NCBI RefSeq assembly: GCF_022899245.1
Contig: NZ_JALJAZ010000001.1
Coordinates: forward strand, 1,271,501 to 1,335,500
DNA from: Falsirhodobacter halotolerans
GTDB taxonomy: Bacteria; Pseudomonadota; Alphaproteobacteria; Rhodobacterales; Rhodobacteraceae
Direction: 5' to 3'
Length of the DNA stretch: 64,000 bases
Shown here: positions 34,370 to 41,736 of the stretch, one piece after another
Layout of the letters: each line of letters opens with the position of its first letter
How positions within the stretch are numbered: position 1 is the stretch's first letter
The notes under the pieces: model-generated
Seen by the model: only the letters and a program-made list of their open reading frames with translations
Database searches by the model: none
Told to the model about the DNA's origin: nothing
Program-made: the position numbers and the translations under genes

Positions 34370-34888
34370 TCAGGCGGCGTGCTGTCGGCTGATACGGTCA
34401 GCGATCGTCTTGGCCTCGGCCTTCATGGCTCGGGCCATCAGGATATCGGTGCGCTTGGCCCGCATCAGCTGGCATAGGCGGACGTAGGAGACGCCCATTC
34501 CTGCCGCGGCTTCCCTGCGGCTTTCCCAGGTCATGGGGCCTATGGTCAGCGGCCTCCTTGCGGGCGATGGGGCGGTGCGCTTCCACCGGCCTTGCCCCAA
34601 GCCGATACCGTCGGCACGCCCTGCCCAGATCTGACTGTGCACATGGTCCTCATGCAACCCGAAGTGTTGGGCTGCGACAGTGGCGTTCTCGAACAGCTGC
34701 CCGCGGATCATCACCGTCATGCGCTGCCGGAACGGCGCCGCCCTCCGATCGGGCAGGCCTGCCTTGCGAGCAACCGAGCGCATGTACGACTCGGACCAGC
34801 CGAGCGCGGCGGCGATGCTTTTGCGGGTGCTGGTGTCATGGAACCACAGCGCCTTGAGTGTGGATATCTGTTCCGCGGTTGCCATCAC
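34370..34888 (-). CDS. Putative DNA-binding phage protein with repeated HTH-like segments
   Basis: 172 residues. An N-terminal helix-turn-helix-like segment (STRKSIAAALGWSESYMRSVARKAGLPDRR) and a C-terminal one (SRREAAAGMGVSYVRLCQLMRAKR) flank a middle similar to phage HNH-associated or late-regulator proteins (FENATVAAQHFGLHEDHVHSQIWAGR). Its start overlaps the preceding gene's end by four bases. A role in late gene activation or packaging is possible; no family was assigned. Confidence 0.62.
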   Translation of the reverse strand: MMATAEQISTLKALWFHDTSTRKSIAAALGWSESYMRSVARKAGLPDRRAAPFRQRMTVMIRGQLFENATVAAQHFGLHEDHVHSQIWAGRADGIGLGQGRWKRTAPSPARRPLTIGPMTWESRREAAAGMGVSYVRLCQLMRAKRTDILMARAMKAEAKTIADRISRQHAA

Positions 34889-35571
34889 GCCCCTCCCTTG
34901 TGCTTGGCGAGGGCGGCGGGCGCTGGCGGCGGTGGCATCCAGTGTGTGGGCTCAGCGTCTAAGGCTTCATTGAATGTGCCGCACACCCAACCGTTCTTGA
35001 GGCTGTGCCAATCGCTATCGCAATAGCGCCCCGCCTCACCACAATCGTGATGCGGCACGCCCCAATAGCAGTCCGTCCAGCGGGTGCCGTCCCACAGGTC
35101 GATAACCGTTCCATCCGTAGGGGCGGTCGCGATCGCTTGCCACCCTCCCACGTCCTCGGGTGGGGTGGTGAGGTCGGCGGCGGGGGCCGGATCACCATAG
35201 GGGTTTTCGACGGCCCGAATGGCATCACAGATGTAATCGGCGGCGACAAGATCAGCGGCTGCTTCAAGCCCTTCGGTAAAAGCCTGCGCCAACCCTCCAT
35301 TCACCACGGGCGCGGGGGTGGGCGCTGCGGCACGGCTGGACAGGGCGGCAACAGCTTCGCGAAGCACAGGGTCTATTTTATCGCCACTGTTGTTCATCAG
35401 GTCGCATGCCCTGGTAAGGGAACCTCGCAACGCCTTGTTCTCGTGGTGCAGCCGCGCCACTTCGGCCTGCAAGCCCTCCACCAGCGCCGCGTTGTCTGTG
35501 GGCGCGGGGGTGTGATGATCGCAGTGGAATGCCCCGCAGGTGGCGCAGGCCGTCAGGTCGGGGGTGGTCAT
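34885..35571 (-). CDS. Phage protein with C-terminal DUF551-like domain
   Basis: 228 residues. The N terminus has a cysteine/histidine-rich CATCGAFHCDHH segment that may bind zinc, then a coiled coil (EGLQAEVARLHHENKALRGSL). The C terminus reads GWQAIATAPTDGTVIDLWDG ... THWMPPPPAP, the pattern of DUF551, common in phage early regions and of unknown function. It overlaps both neighbours by four bases. Confidence 0.68.
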   Translation of the reverse strand: MTTPDLTACATCGAFHCDHHTPAPTDNAALVEGLQAEVARLHHENKALRGSLTRACDLMNNSGDKIDPVLREAVAALSSRAAAPTPAPVVNGGLAQAFTEGLEAAADLVAADYICDAIRAVENPYGDPAPAADLTTPPEDVGGWQAIATAPTDGTVIDLWDGTRWTDCYWGVPHHDCGEAGRYCDSDWHSLKNGWVCGTFNEALDAEPTHWMPPPPAPAALAKHKGGA

Positions 35572-36218
35572 GCCGCATTCCCTCGGTTCTGGTGGTTCAC
35601 CGCGTCGGCGATCATCTTGTTGCCCGCCCGCGCGCGGCGCAGGGCTTCCATCTCCGGGCTGTCGTAAGCCACGGTCTTGGACCAGTGCGGGCGGCGCTCC
35701 TCGGTGGTGCGGCTCTCGGCCTCGGCGAAGGTCCCGGCCATGGGGGCTGCGCGCACCGCCTCCATCCGCTGCGGGGTGAATCCAGCACGGGCGAGGATGC
35801 CTTGCGCGGCCTCGGCGCTGACCCGTTCCGTCTGGTCGGTCAGGGCCTGCTGCGAGGCGAGGCGGTCGCGGCGGGCCAGTTCGTCGGTGATCGGGCGCAT
35901 GGCCTTGCCCACGAGGATGACGATGTCCCCCGGCGACGGGCGGCGTTGCATGGTCCGCGTCCAGTCATCGAATGCCCGATGAACCGCCCAGGTCGGGTAG
36001 GGGGCGAGGGCGCGCACGAACTCCTCGCGCACACCGGCCGCAACCTGCGGATCCTGATCGGGGGCGAAGTACAGGCCGAGGACCACGTTCACGCGGCGCA
36101 GAACCTCGCCGGAATCATGTCCGCCACGGATCGCGGCTTGAAGTGTCGAGGTGGGCTGTGCCGTCGGAGAGGCGATCGGCGAGGGCGTTGATGGACTGGT
36201 CAAAGCGTTGGCGGTCAT
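35568..36218 (-). CDS. Phage early protein, possible replication accessory factor
   Basis: 216 residues. After a low-complexity Ser/Thr/Pro N terminus, residues about 35-120 (VLRRVNVVLGLYFAPDQDP, then WAVHRAFDDWTRTMQRRPSPGDIVILVGKAM) resemble helicase-loader or replisome-organiser C-terminal regions. It follows the replication initiator, as lambda P follows O. Its start (AGGGAG upstream) lies 104 bases inside the end of the initiator gene, an unusually long overlap. Function is inferred from position. Confidence 0.62.
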   Translation of the reverse strand: MTANALTSPSTPSPIASPTAQPTSTLQAAIRGGHDSGEVLRRVNVVLGLYFAPDQDPQVAAGVREEFVRALAPYPTWAVHRAFDDWTRTMQRRPSPGDIVILVGKAMRPITDELARRDRLASQQALTDQTERVSAEAAQGILARAGFTPQRMEAVRAAPMAGTFAEAESRTTEERRPHWSKTVAYDSPEMEALRRARAGNKMIADAVNHQNRGNAA

Positions 36219-36993
36219 GGGATGCTCCCTTGGCGCGTGCGGTGGGTTGAAGATCGGGGCGGGCGATGTCGGCGGCGACGCGCTGCATGGCCTGCGTGAA
36301 ATACCGGAACGAGGTGGGCGGCGCGGGATCGGTGCGGCTGCGCATGACCTCGGTGATGATGGTGAACTGCTGGTCGTGGGTCAGGCCGAGAGCCGACCAG
36401 CGATCCCGCTCGGCCATGTCGGACATGTTGCCGAAGACGCGGCCCTGGGCGTTCATGGTGCTGGTGATGCCCATGGCTTCGAGCAGGTCCTCCCGCTCGG
36501 TCCGGCCATCGGCAGGCGGCTTTCTCGCGCCCGCGCTACCACCACCACCTTGTTCAAGGGTAGTTCCTAGGATGGTTTGGGTCCGGCTGACGGACTGGTA
36601 GGGGTCCGGCTGACGGACTAGTGGGGTCCGGATGGCGGAGGGGTCCGTATCTGGACTAGTCCGGCCCTCGGACTGGTCCGCATCGTCTTTTGACCGGTCA
36701 CCGATCTCCGGAAAGGCCCGGATTTTGTCCAGCACCATCCGATAGACGACCGTGTGACCGTTCTTGCAGGCGCGGTGGCCAAGCTCGACCAGCACGCCCT
36801 CGGCGACCAGTTCCTTGACGATCTTGAACACGGTCGAGCGGGCAATCTCCGTCTCCTCGGCAATGGTGCCTTTGGAGCAGAAGATGCCGCCGCCGTTGTC
36901 GCTGGCCTTGTCGGCCATGTAGGCCAGAATGGCCTTGCGGTGGGATGATCCGGTCTTTCGGGAATAGACCAGCGTGGCGACCTTGAAGCTCAT
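36115..36993 (-). CDS. Phage replication initiator-like protein (HTH, lambda O-like position)
   Basis: 292 residues from the ATG at 36993, which overlaps the preceding gene's stop. Residues about 5-95 form a winged helix (SSHRKAILAYMADKASDNGGGIFCSKGTIAEETEIARSTVFKIVKELVAEGVL) like those of phage replication initiators. The middle (about 105-140) is a linker whose coding DNA carries repeated GGTCCG/GGACT units (iterons), and the C terminus is Arg-rich and helical. An origin inside the initiator gene is the lambda O arrangement. Confidence 0.72.
   Translation of the reverse strand: MSFKVATLVYSRKTGSSHRKAILAYMADKASDNGGGIFCSKGTIAEETEIARSTVFKIVKELVAEGVLVELGHRACKNGHTVVYRMVLDKIRAFPEIGDRSKDDADQSEGRTSPDTDPSAIRTPLVRQPDPYQSVSRTQTILGTTLEQGGGGSAGARKPPADGRTEREDLLEAMGITSTMNAQGRVFGNMSDMAERDRWSALGLTHDQQFTIITEVMRSRTDPAPPTSFRYFTQAMQRVAADIARPDLQPTARAKGASHDRQRFDQSINALADRLSDGTAHLDTSSRDPWRT
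36580..36679. repeat. Iteron cluster inside the replication gene, candidate origin
   Basis: GGTCCGGCTGACGGACT occurs at 36580-36596 and again at 36603-36619. Degenerate copies beginning GGTCCG start at 36625 and 36642, giving spacings of 23, 22 and 17 bases. The cluster ends with the palindrome GGACTAGTCC (36653-36662) and the related GGACTGGTCC (36670-36679). Repeats in the middle of an initiator gene are typical of lambdoid origins. Confidence 0.7.
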
Positions 36994-37238
36994 CCGGGCA
37001 GATCCCCGACGCTGAGCATGATGGGCGGGTGATCCCGACCGATGATGCTGACAATAATCGGCGCGCCGTTCAGCAGTGCCTCCAGCTCTGCCGGGGAGGG
37101 AAACCACGCTGTCAGCATCTTCGGGGTGTCGGGGCCGTTCACGCTGCAGGTGAAGGTCTCGTCACGTACAGCGAGGACAGCGTAGCCCTGACTCTCTCCG
37201 ATGATTCGGGTGCTTCGCGCAATGCGACCGATCTCCAT
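36990..37238 (-). CDS. Small phage early protein
   Basis: 82 residues, MEIGRIARSTRIIGESQGYAVLAVRDETFTCSVNG..., with a mixed alpha/beta look and no recognised family. The ATG at 37238 is preceded by a G-rich ribosome binding site and overlaps the upstream gene's stop by one base; its own stop overlaps the initiator start. The longer in-frame extension upstream is a shadow of other genes. Confidence 0.6.
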   Translation of the reverse strand: MEIGRIARSTRIIGESQGYAVLAVRDETFTCSVNGPDTPKMLTAWFPSPAELEALLNGAPIIVSIIGRDHPPIMLSVGDLPG

Positions 37239-37447
37239 CAGTGCCCCCTGCGCTGCATGAAGTCGCCCCACAGCCAAAGCAAACCGGCAATGGCGAGGAC
37301 GAGCAGGAAGAAGGCGACCGGCGCCCAAAGCGGCGCCAGCACCCACCACCACGACCAGGTTATGTGGCCGGTCAGCTTGAGGCCGATGAACAGCAGGGCG
37401 AGCGCGGGCAGGAACGTGCCGGCGGATTTGGTGGTTTTCTGGCTCAT
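37238..37447 (-). CDS. Small two-pass membrane protein (Tmemb_185A / fragile-X-F-like phage protein)
   Basis: 69 residues with two hydrophobic segments, FLPALALLFIGLKLTGHI and LWAPVAFFLLVLAIAGLLWLW, separated by the WSWWWVLAP motif common in small phage membrane proteins of this type. The function of this family is unknown. It overlaps the methyltransferase stop by four bases and is transcribed with the leftward early genes. Confidence 0.72.
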   Translation of the reverse strand: MSQKTTKSAGTFLPALALLFIGLKLTGHITWSWWWVLAPLWAPVAFFLLVLAIAGLLWLWGDFMQRRGH

Positions 37448-38103
37448 GGAATGGCCTCCTCGATGAGGAATTTCTGGGTTTCGTAGCCCCAGACGGTCCA
37501 ACCCGGACGCTGCTGGCGGCTGAACAATTCGATGCGGCGCGCGGCGGGGAACCGGGCGTCGATGATCTGGTGGATCCAGTCCGGCTTGCGGCTGTGCTCG
37601 CGCTGCGCGCCGGGGATGATGCTGTCGGGGAACAGGGCAGGCCGCAGGCAGGGAAACGCACCCCGGCGGCAGACGTAGAGCATCTCGTGCCGGTTCCGCG
37701 CCCAATATCCCGTACCAATCCGGCTCTTCGTCCAGACGATCTGCGACTTATAGGTGAACCCCCACGCGTCCACGACATCGAACGCCTGGCGCGCGAATGG
37801 CACGGTCACCCACATCAGCAGGAGGGCATCCTTGGCGACGATGTCGCGCACGGGCATCAGGCCTATGTCCCGCACCGTCATGCAGTCGTAGTGGCGCAGG
37901 GCGTTTCGCCCCGGCTTAGCCACGCTGTTGGAGGCAAAGCGCCAAGGAGGATCGGCCAACACGATGTCGAACGGGCCGATCGGCAGACTCCCAGTCAGAT
38001 TGTTCTGCGCGGGCAGACCCAGCGCGGCCATCGTTTCGCCGCTCGGTATGGACGTTGTTCCGGAAACCAGCATTTGTGGAGAATGATCGTTCCGCGACGT
38101 CAC
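37444..38103 (-). CDS. MT-A70 family adenine-N6 DNA methyltransferase
   Basis: 219 residues. The catalytic DPPW motif appears in FDIVLADPPWRF; ALLLMWVTVPFARQAFDVVDAWGFTY, YWARNRHEMLYVCRRG and RKPDWIHQIIDARFPAARRIELFSRQ are family-typical. The GTG at 38103 overlaps the upstream stop (GTGA), indicating coupling; an ATG at 38031 is a shorter alternative. It probably methylates phage DNA to evade host restriction. A second, cytosine-type methyltransferase-like gene lies in the rightward early operon. Confidence 0.85.
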   Translation of the reverse strand: MTSRNDHSPQMLVSGTTSIPSGETMAALGLPAQNNLTGSLPIGPFDIVLADPPWRFASNSVAKPGRNALRHYDCMTVRDIGLMPVRDIVAKDALLLMWVTVPFARQAFDVVDAWGFTYKSQIVWTKSRIGTGYWARNRHEMLYVCRRGAFPCLRPALFPDSIIPGAQREHSRKPDWIHQIIDARFPAARRIELFSRQQRPGWTVWGYETQKFLIEEAIP

Positions 38104-38348
38104 GGTTTGATTCCCCCTGGATCGTCCAACCACGCGAACGTCTGGCTGATATCGCCGCCGAACAGGCCGTCGTTGACGGGCACGAGGTTGTCGACGAGCT
38201 TGCGGTACGTCCGCAGGCCCACGTTCTTGCCGCTTCGGACAAGCCCGTAGGTGGTCTTCTCGGACGGTTTCTCGGGGTTAGGATGCGTGATCATCAACCG
38301 ATCCCCCCCCCGGAGCGCATCGACGGCTTTCTCATACGAAAGAGGCAT
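38100..38348 (-). CDS. Small phage early protein
   Basis: 82 residues, MPLSYEKAVDALRGGDRLMITHPNPEKPSEKTTYGLVRSG..., with a C-terminal TFAWLDDPGGIKP. It looks like a compact single-domain protein; no family recognised. Start and stop overlap both neighbours, so it is part of the coupled leftward early operon between the ParB-like and methyltransferase genes. Confidence 0.6.
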   Translation of the reverse strand: MPLSYEKAVDALRGGDRLMITHPNPEKPSEKTTYGLVRSGKNVGLRTYRKLVDNLVPVNDGLFGGDISQTFAWLDDPGGIKP

Positions 38349-39172
38349 TACGGCTCTCCTTCGGACTGAGCGCGGCGGATCAGGGATACGAACGCAGCAC
38401 GCCTCGCCAGCGCCTTTGCCTGCCCCTCCTGTTTTGCCACTCGATCGGCGACCTCGATCACAATCCAAGGCCGCTTTAGCCGTAGGGCGGCAAGAAGCGT
38501 CTCTGCACTGGCGGCCGTTTCCGCAGCTGCATTGATCCACGGCGAAAGCAGGGCGTCGGAGAAATTCGCGACGGAGTCGGGTTCGTATTCCGCCAGCGCT
38601 GACAAAGCGCTTGTGACTGACTTGCCTTTCCCATCTTCGATAAGCTTTCGTATCAGACCGACGGCAAACACCATCCGCGGCTTCTTCTTGTTGCTCGACC
38701 AGTTGACGGTCATCAGCTGGCAGTTTGCAGCGGCCACCGCGTCGTGGCATGCGACCGCCCAAGGCTCTCCGGCCGTCAGCGCAGCGCGGTAGACCAGCAT
38801 TTGTCCCACGCGAATCTGCCGCGTGTTGATCTCGATAAAGGCCAAGGCCTGCTCTTCCGGCTGGACCAACGCCACCATCGCGGGGATCGCATCGTATCCG
38901 CACAATGCGGCGGCGTGCGCTCGGTGCTGCCCATCGATCAGGGCAAACTTCCCACCGAGAACAGGTGCAACGATGACAGGTGAAAACCGGGACCACTGGA
39001 AGTCGGCGGCAATTCGCCGAATGGCCGCGAGGTTTGAGGCAGCCAGGGGGCGCTGATACCGGTCATCGATGACAAGATCAGTGACCGACACCCACAGCAG
39101 TTGTGGAGCGGGCTGCGAGGCGGGAACCACGGGTTGCAGCCCTTCTACGCTGACGTGACGATAATGGGTCAT
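38348..39172 (-). CDS. ParB/Srx-domain phage protein
   Basis: 274 residues from the ATG at 39172. Residues about 25-110 are a ParB N-terminal fold: LLWVSVTDLVIDDRYQRPLAASNLAAIRRIAADF, FSPVIVAPVLGGKFALIDGQHRAHAAALCGYDAIPAMV, with the GQHR motif used for CTP or phosphate handling in the fold. The C-terminal half is helical. In phages, such proteins are often found near methyltransferases and may act as nucleases, regulators or partition-like factors; which applies here is unknown. Confidence 0.78.
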   Translation of the reverse strand: MTHYRHVSVEGLQPVVPASQPAPQLLWVSVTDLVIDDRYQRPLAASNLAAIRRIAADFQWSRFSPVIVAPVLGGKFALIDGQHRAHAAALCGYDAIPAMVALVQPEEQALAFIEINTRQIRVGQMLVYRAALTAGEPWAVACHDAVAAANCQLMTVNWSSNKKKPRMVFAVGLIRKLIEDGKGKSVTSALSALAEYEPDSVANFSDALLSPWINAAAETAASAETLLAALRLKRPWIVIEVADRVAKQEGQAKALARRAAFVSLIRRAQSEGEP

Positions 39173-39393
39173 GTCGCCACCTCGCCAGCCCACCAAAGGG
39201 CGGGCATTCCACCATCCTTGTTCTGTGCCTTTACGCAGCGGCAGGCTAGCTGCTCACGATCCACACGCCGGAATGCGCCACTGATCGACGCACGGGACAC
39301 GCCCAGCGCCTCACCGATCTTCGAGAAGGTCAGCCCTTCGTGATCGCGCAGGTGCAGGGCGTGGAGTATCTGGGTGTCGGTCATTCCGGACAT
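39169..39393 (-). CDS. Small helix-turn-helix protein
   Basis: 74 residues. DTQILHALHLRDHEGLTFSKIGEALGVSRASISGAFRRVDRE is a helix-turn-helix resembling sigma-70 region 4 or small phage activators. Start ATG 39393 (or ATG 39384). It partly overlaps the end of the upstream gene and the start of the ParB-like gene, so it belongs to the leftward early operon. Likely a regulator of phage transcription. Confidence 0.65.
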   Translation of the reverse strand: MSGMTDTQILHALHLRDHEGLTFSKIGEALGVSRASISGAFRRVDREQLACRCVKAQNKDGGMPALWWAGEVAT

Positions 39394-39869
39394 TTCAGCT
39401 CCACCACGTTCGGGCCCAGCGCGGCGCGCTTGGCGGTGAGGCGGGCACGAAGGCCCACACCGGCCTCGACGAGGTCGTCGGCTTCCTCGAGGGCGCGGTC
39501 GATGGTCTGCGGGCATTTGCTGCCCAGCGCGCCCAGCGCGGCGGCAACGGCCTGCCCGCTTTCCGATGCGACCGTAGCCGTGTGGGATGCGAGGCATGCG
39601 TCATACGCCTCGTCGATCGGCTGGAAGACCCCACCGGCCAGTGCGGCGAAATGGTGGGCCAGCACGGCGGCGCAGGCAGGTTCCATGCGGCTGATCTGGT
39701 CGAGGTAGTTGATGCCGATACCGCCGGGGCGGTGCTCGTTGATTTCTGTGCCGTAGGACAGCGTGGCGACGGAGACGCCGATCGCTTCCTTGATGGCCTC
39801 GAGGCCACCATAGGCGGCGTAGGTATCGCGGACCGCCGCTTGGACGGATCCGGTTCGGGAATTCCTCAT
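39381..39869 (-). CDS. Phage regulatory protein, possibly CII-like
   Basis: 162 residues. The N-terminal half (VQAAVRDTYAAYGGLEAIKEAIGVSVATLSYGTEINEHRPGGIGINYLDQISRM) contains a helix-turn-helix-like region, as in phage CII/regulatory proteins of this position. The C-terminal half is Ala-rich and helical, consistent with oligomerisation. It follows the cro-like gene, the place of cII in lambdoid phages. Assignment rests on position and weak similarity. Confidence 0.6.
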   Translation of the reverse strand: MRNSRTGSVQAAVRDTYAAYGGLEAIKEAIGVSVATLSYGTEINEHRPGGIGINYLDQISRMEPACAAVLAHHFAALAGGVFQPIDEAYDACLASHTATVASESGQAVAAALGALGSKCPQTIDRALEEADDLVEAGVGLRARLTAKRAALGPNVVELKCPE

Positions 39870-39989
39870 CGTGAAAATCCTTGCGGTGACTTCACTTGTT
39901 TCGGGTGTTGCTCCGCCTCAGAACGATGCGGGGTAGGGCGGGCAGATGAAGGGTTGCGGACGATGGTGTCGGGTCAGTTGGACGGTGGG

Positions 39990-40217
39990 TCAGGCGGCGT
40001 GGTCACGCACAGCGTTTGTCTCCCGGCACGCGATAATGCCGTCCGATTGAATGAAGGCCATGACCCGGCCAGCCACTTCCAGCGTGCATCCATGATCAGA
40101 TTTGAGGCGGCGATAGAGGCGACTGTTGCTGACCGCGCGGCTTGTTACGGTCGCGGGTGCAATGCCTCTGCGTTTGGCGTAGGCCTCAATTGCGGTAATG
40201 AGATCGGAGCGGGTCAT
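39990..40217 (-). CDS. Cro-like small regulator
   Basis: 75 residues: MTRSDLITAIEAYAKRRGIAPATVTSRAVSNSRLYRRLKSDHGCTLEVAGRVMAFIQ, a compact helical DNA-binding type. It is divergent from the repressor at 40292 with a 74-base control region holding two operator-like sites, so it is probably the leftward early (Cro) regulator. On its own strand TATTGT lies 5 bases before the ATG, so an mRNA starting just downstream could be nearly leaderless. Confidence 0.65.
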   Translation of the reverse strand: MTRSDLITAIEAYAKRRGIAPATVTSRAVSNSRLYRRLKSDHGCTLEVAGRVMAFIQSDGIIACRETNAVRDHAA

Positions 40218-40227
40218 ATCACAATAA

Positions 40228-40266
40228 GGGACATTTATCCCCTAGAGGTCAAGGGATATTTGTCTT
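40228..40266. promoter_or_regulatory. Two operator-like sites in the lysogeny switch
   Basis: GGGACATTTATCCC at 40228-40241 and GGGATATTTGTCTT at 40253-40266 have centres 25 bp apart. They match the sites at 41194-41235 and the consensus GGGAYA-WW-TRTCCC. They lie between the divergent cro-like gene and the repressor gene, so repressor binding would control both. Confidence 0.75.
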
Positions 40267-40291
40267 CTGTCCGCGAGGCGCGTGAACGGAT

Positions 40292-40627
40292 ATGAATTTA
40301 TGGATGACACGACCATTCCGCGACGCCCTCATAGAGGCACTGGATGCCACTGGCTGGACCCTGAAGAGGGTCGCGGAAGAGTCTGGCGTGTCGGAGGAAC
40401 AGCTAAAGAAAGTAAGGCAGGGGAAGAGCCGAAGCACTAACGTCGACGACGCTCTGAAGGTCGCCCACGTGTTCGGTGTTACCCTCGATGAGTTCCTTGG
40501 CGATGATACTTCCGCGGTGCGATCTGAAGCCGCGCAGCTGTGGATGCAGCTGAGCCAAGAAGAACGGGACATTTTGTTAGCTGCAGCACGAGGTCGCGCC
40601 GTTCTTCCCCCTGGGGCAGCGAGGTGA
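40292..40627 (+). CDS. Phage repressor (XRE-type HTH, CI-like)
   Basis: 111 residues. An XRE/Cro-type helix-turn-helix occupies about residues 10-70: DALIEALDATGWTLKRVAEESGVSEEQLKKVRQGKSRSTNVDDALKVAHVFGVTLDEFL. The short C terminus (AAQLWMQLSQEERDILLAAARG) lacks a LexA-type peptidase domain, so it would not be self-cleaved after DNA damage like lambda CI. The ATG at 40304 is an alternative start. It is divergent from the cro-like gene and is the likely binder of the four 14-bp sites. Confidence 0.8.
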   Translation: MNLWMTRPFRDALIEALDATGWTLKRVAEESGVSEEQLKKVRQGKSRSTNVDDALKVAHVFGVTLDEFLGDDTSAVRSEAAQLWMQLSQEERDILLAAARGRAVLPPGAAR

Positions 40628-40834
40628 TCTGCCGCAGCACCTTGCAGAGTTTAGCCACGTTCTTTCCTGCCACACCATTCACCCGTTTACGTTATGTTCT
40701 CAAGCTAGCTAGTCGCGGCGATGCAAGTCAATGTCAAATTAGGCTCCGATGGATTTGTAGGGTATCCTCAATGCTACTCACGCTTTCGGCTTTGGGATCG
40801 GAGATACACGCCACTACGGAAATGGGTTCTGGAG

Positions 40835-41065
40835 ATGAATGTAGATAGACGGATCAATGAGCTCGAGAATGAGCTGCGCGACCTGCGGCAAGCCGCACTT
40901 ATGATCATCGTCGGTATGGCAGAAACGATAACGAACTCGCCGGAGGGAAAGCGCGAACTCGCTGATGGCTTTGCTGATGCAGCCTCGAGGGCAACTGGCG
41001 CAGCTTCTGATCTATCGCGCGAAGTAGCAGAGATACTCTACAAAATCTCACGTCCTCCGCACTGA
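40835..41065 (+). CDS. Possible small coiled-coil protein
   Basis: 76 residues if read from the ATG at 40835: MNVDRRINELENELRDLRQAALMIIVGMAETITNSPEGKRELADGFADAASRATG..., helical with heptad-like spacing. GGAG touches the start codon, which is too close for a normal ribosome binding site; an in-frame ATG at 40721 would give 114 residues. It follows the repressor gene on the same strand. No function recognised and coding status is only moderately supported. Confidence 0.42.
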   Translation: MNVDRRINELENELRDLRQAALMIIVGMAETITNSPEGKRELADGFADAASRATGAASDLSREVAEILYKISRPPH

Positions 41066-41193
41066 CAGCTAAGCGATAGCACAACGCTCGGAGCAATATG
41101 GCCCTGGGGGTAACTGGATTCTTCGATCAGCAGCTGTAGCCACGTTTTCTTCTGAAGATTGCGTATCCAGCCTCCGAAGGCATGCTGACCTCG

Positions 41194-41243
41194 GGGATAA
41201 ATATCCCTTATTGAGTTGACAGGGACAAATGTCCCTTTATTGT
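41194..41243 (+). promoter_or_regulatory. Rightward early promoter with two operator-like sites
   Basis: TTGACA at 41216-41221, a 16-base spacer and TATTGT at 41238-41243 form a sigma-70-like promoter. GGGACAAATGTCCC (41222-41235) fills the spacer and GGGATAAATATCCC (41194-41207) lies just upstream of the -35; centres are 28 bp apart. A repressor on the inner site would exclude RNA polymerase. The promoter drives the operon beginning at 41291. Confidence 0.78.
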
Positions 41244-41290
41244 GGTGTCATGCCGCGACACATGTGCCGGCGCTCATTTCCGAGGACGCC

Positions 41291-41533
41291 ATGCAGACCA
41301 GCTTGCACCCGACGCCCGATATTCTGCCCGCTGACGCCTCTTTGGCCGAATTCATATTCCCACCGCACAGCCGCCCTGCGGCTATTGCGTGGGGCCGTGA
41401 ACGCCTTGCGGATGTCCTGCACCATTCCGACACCGACCTGACCCGCGCCTGCCGCGTCCTGATCAGCAACAGCCCCGAGGATTACGACCGGGCGACGAAG
41501 CTGCTGGCAGTTCTGGGAGGGCGGGGCGCATGA
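41291..41533 (+). CDS. First gene of the rightward early operon, unknown function
   Basis: 80 residues, MQTSLHPTPDILPADASLAEFIFPPHSRPAAIAWGRERLADVLHHSDTDLTRACRVLIS..., soluble and helical toward the C terminus. GAGGA upstream supports the ATG at 41291 over an in-frame ATG inside the promoter. Its stop overlaps the next start (ATGA). No family recognised. Confidence 0.65.
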   Translation: MQTSLHPTPDILPADASLAEFIFPPHSRPAAIAWGRERLADVLHHSDTDLTRACRVLISNSPEDYDRATKLLAVLGGRGA

Positions 41534-41736
41534 AATCCCCTCAGCAATATATCAACGCCCGACGCCTGCGGGACGACCGCGCCCAACGAGCGGCGCGGGT
41601 CGCTCATTTCGCCTCCGCATGGCTTCTGGCGGCGCTGATCATCCTCGGGGGGCTGGTCATTGCCCGATCGGCGCTGGCCGGTGCCGTGGGTGTCGACGCG
41701 ACGCTGGTGCAGGCCGAACAGATGAGGGGCATGTGA
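41530..41736 (+). CDS. Small single-pass membrane protein
   Basis: 68 residues with a basic N terminus (SPQQYINARRLRDDRAQRAARV) and one hydrophobic segment (WLLAALIILGGLVIARSAL). Coupled by ATGA to the gene before and by TGATG to the gene after. Two small membrane proteins in a row at the head of an early operon suggest a membrane-related early function such as superinfection exclusion, which is speculative. Confidence 0.6.
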   Translation: MKSPQQYINARRLRDDRAQRAARVAHFASAWLLAALIILGGLVIARSALAGAVGVDATLVQAEQMRGM

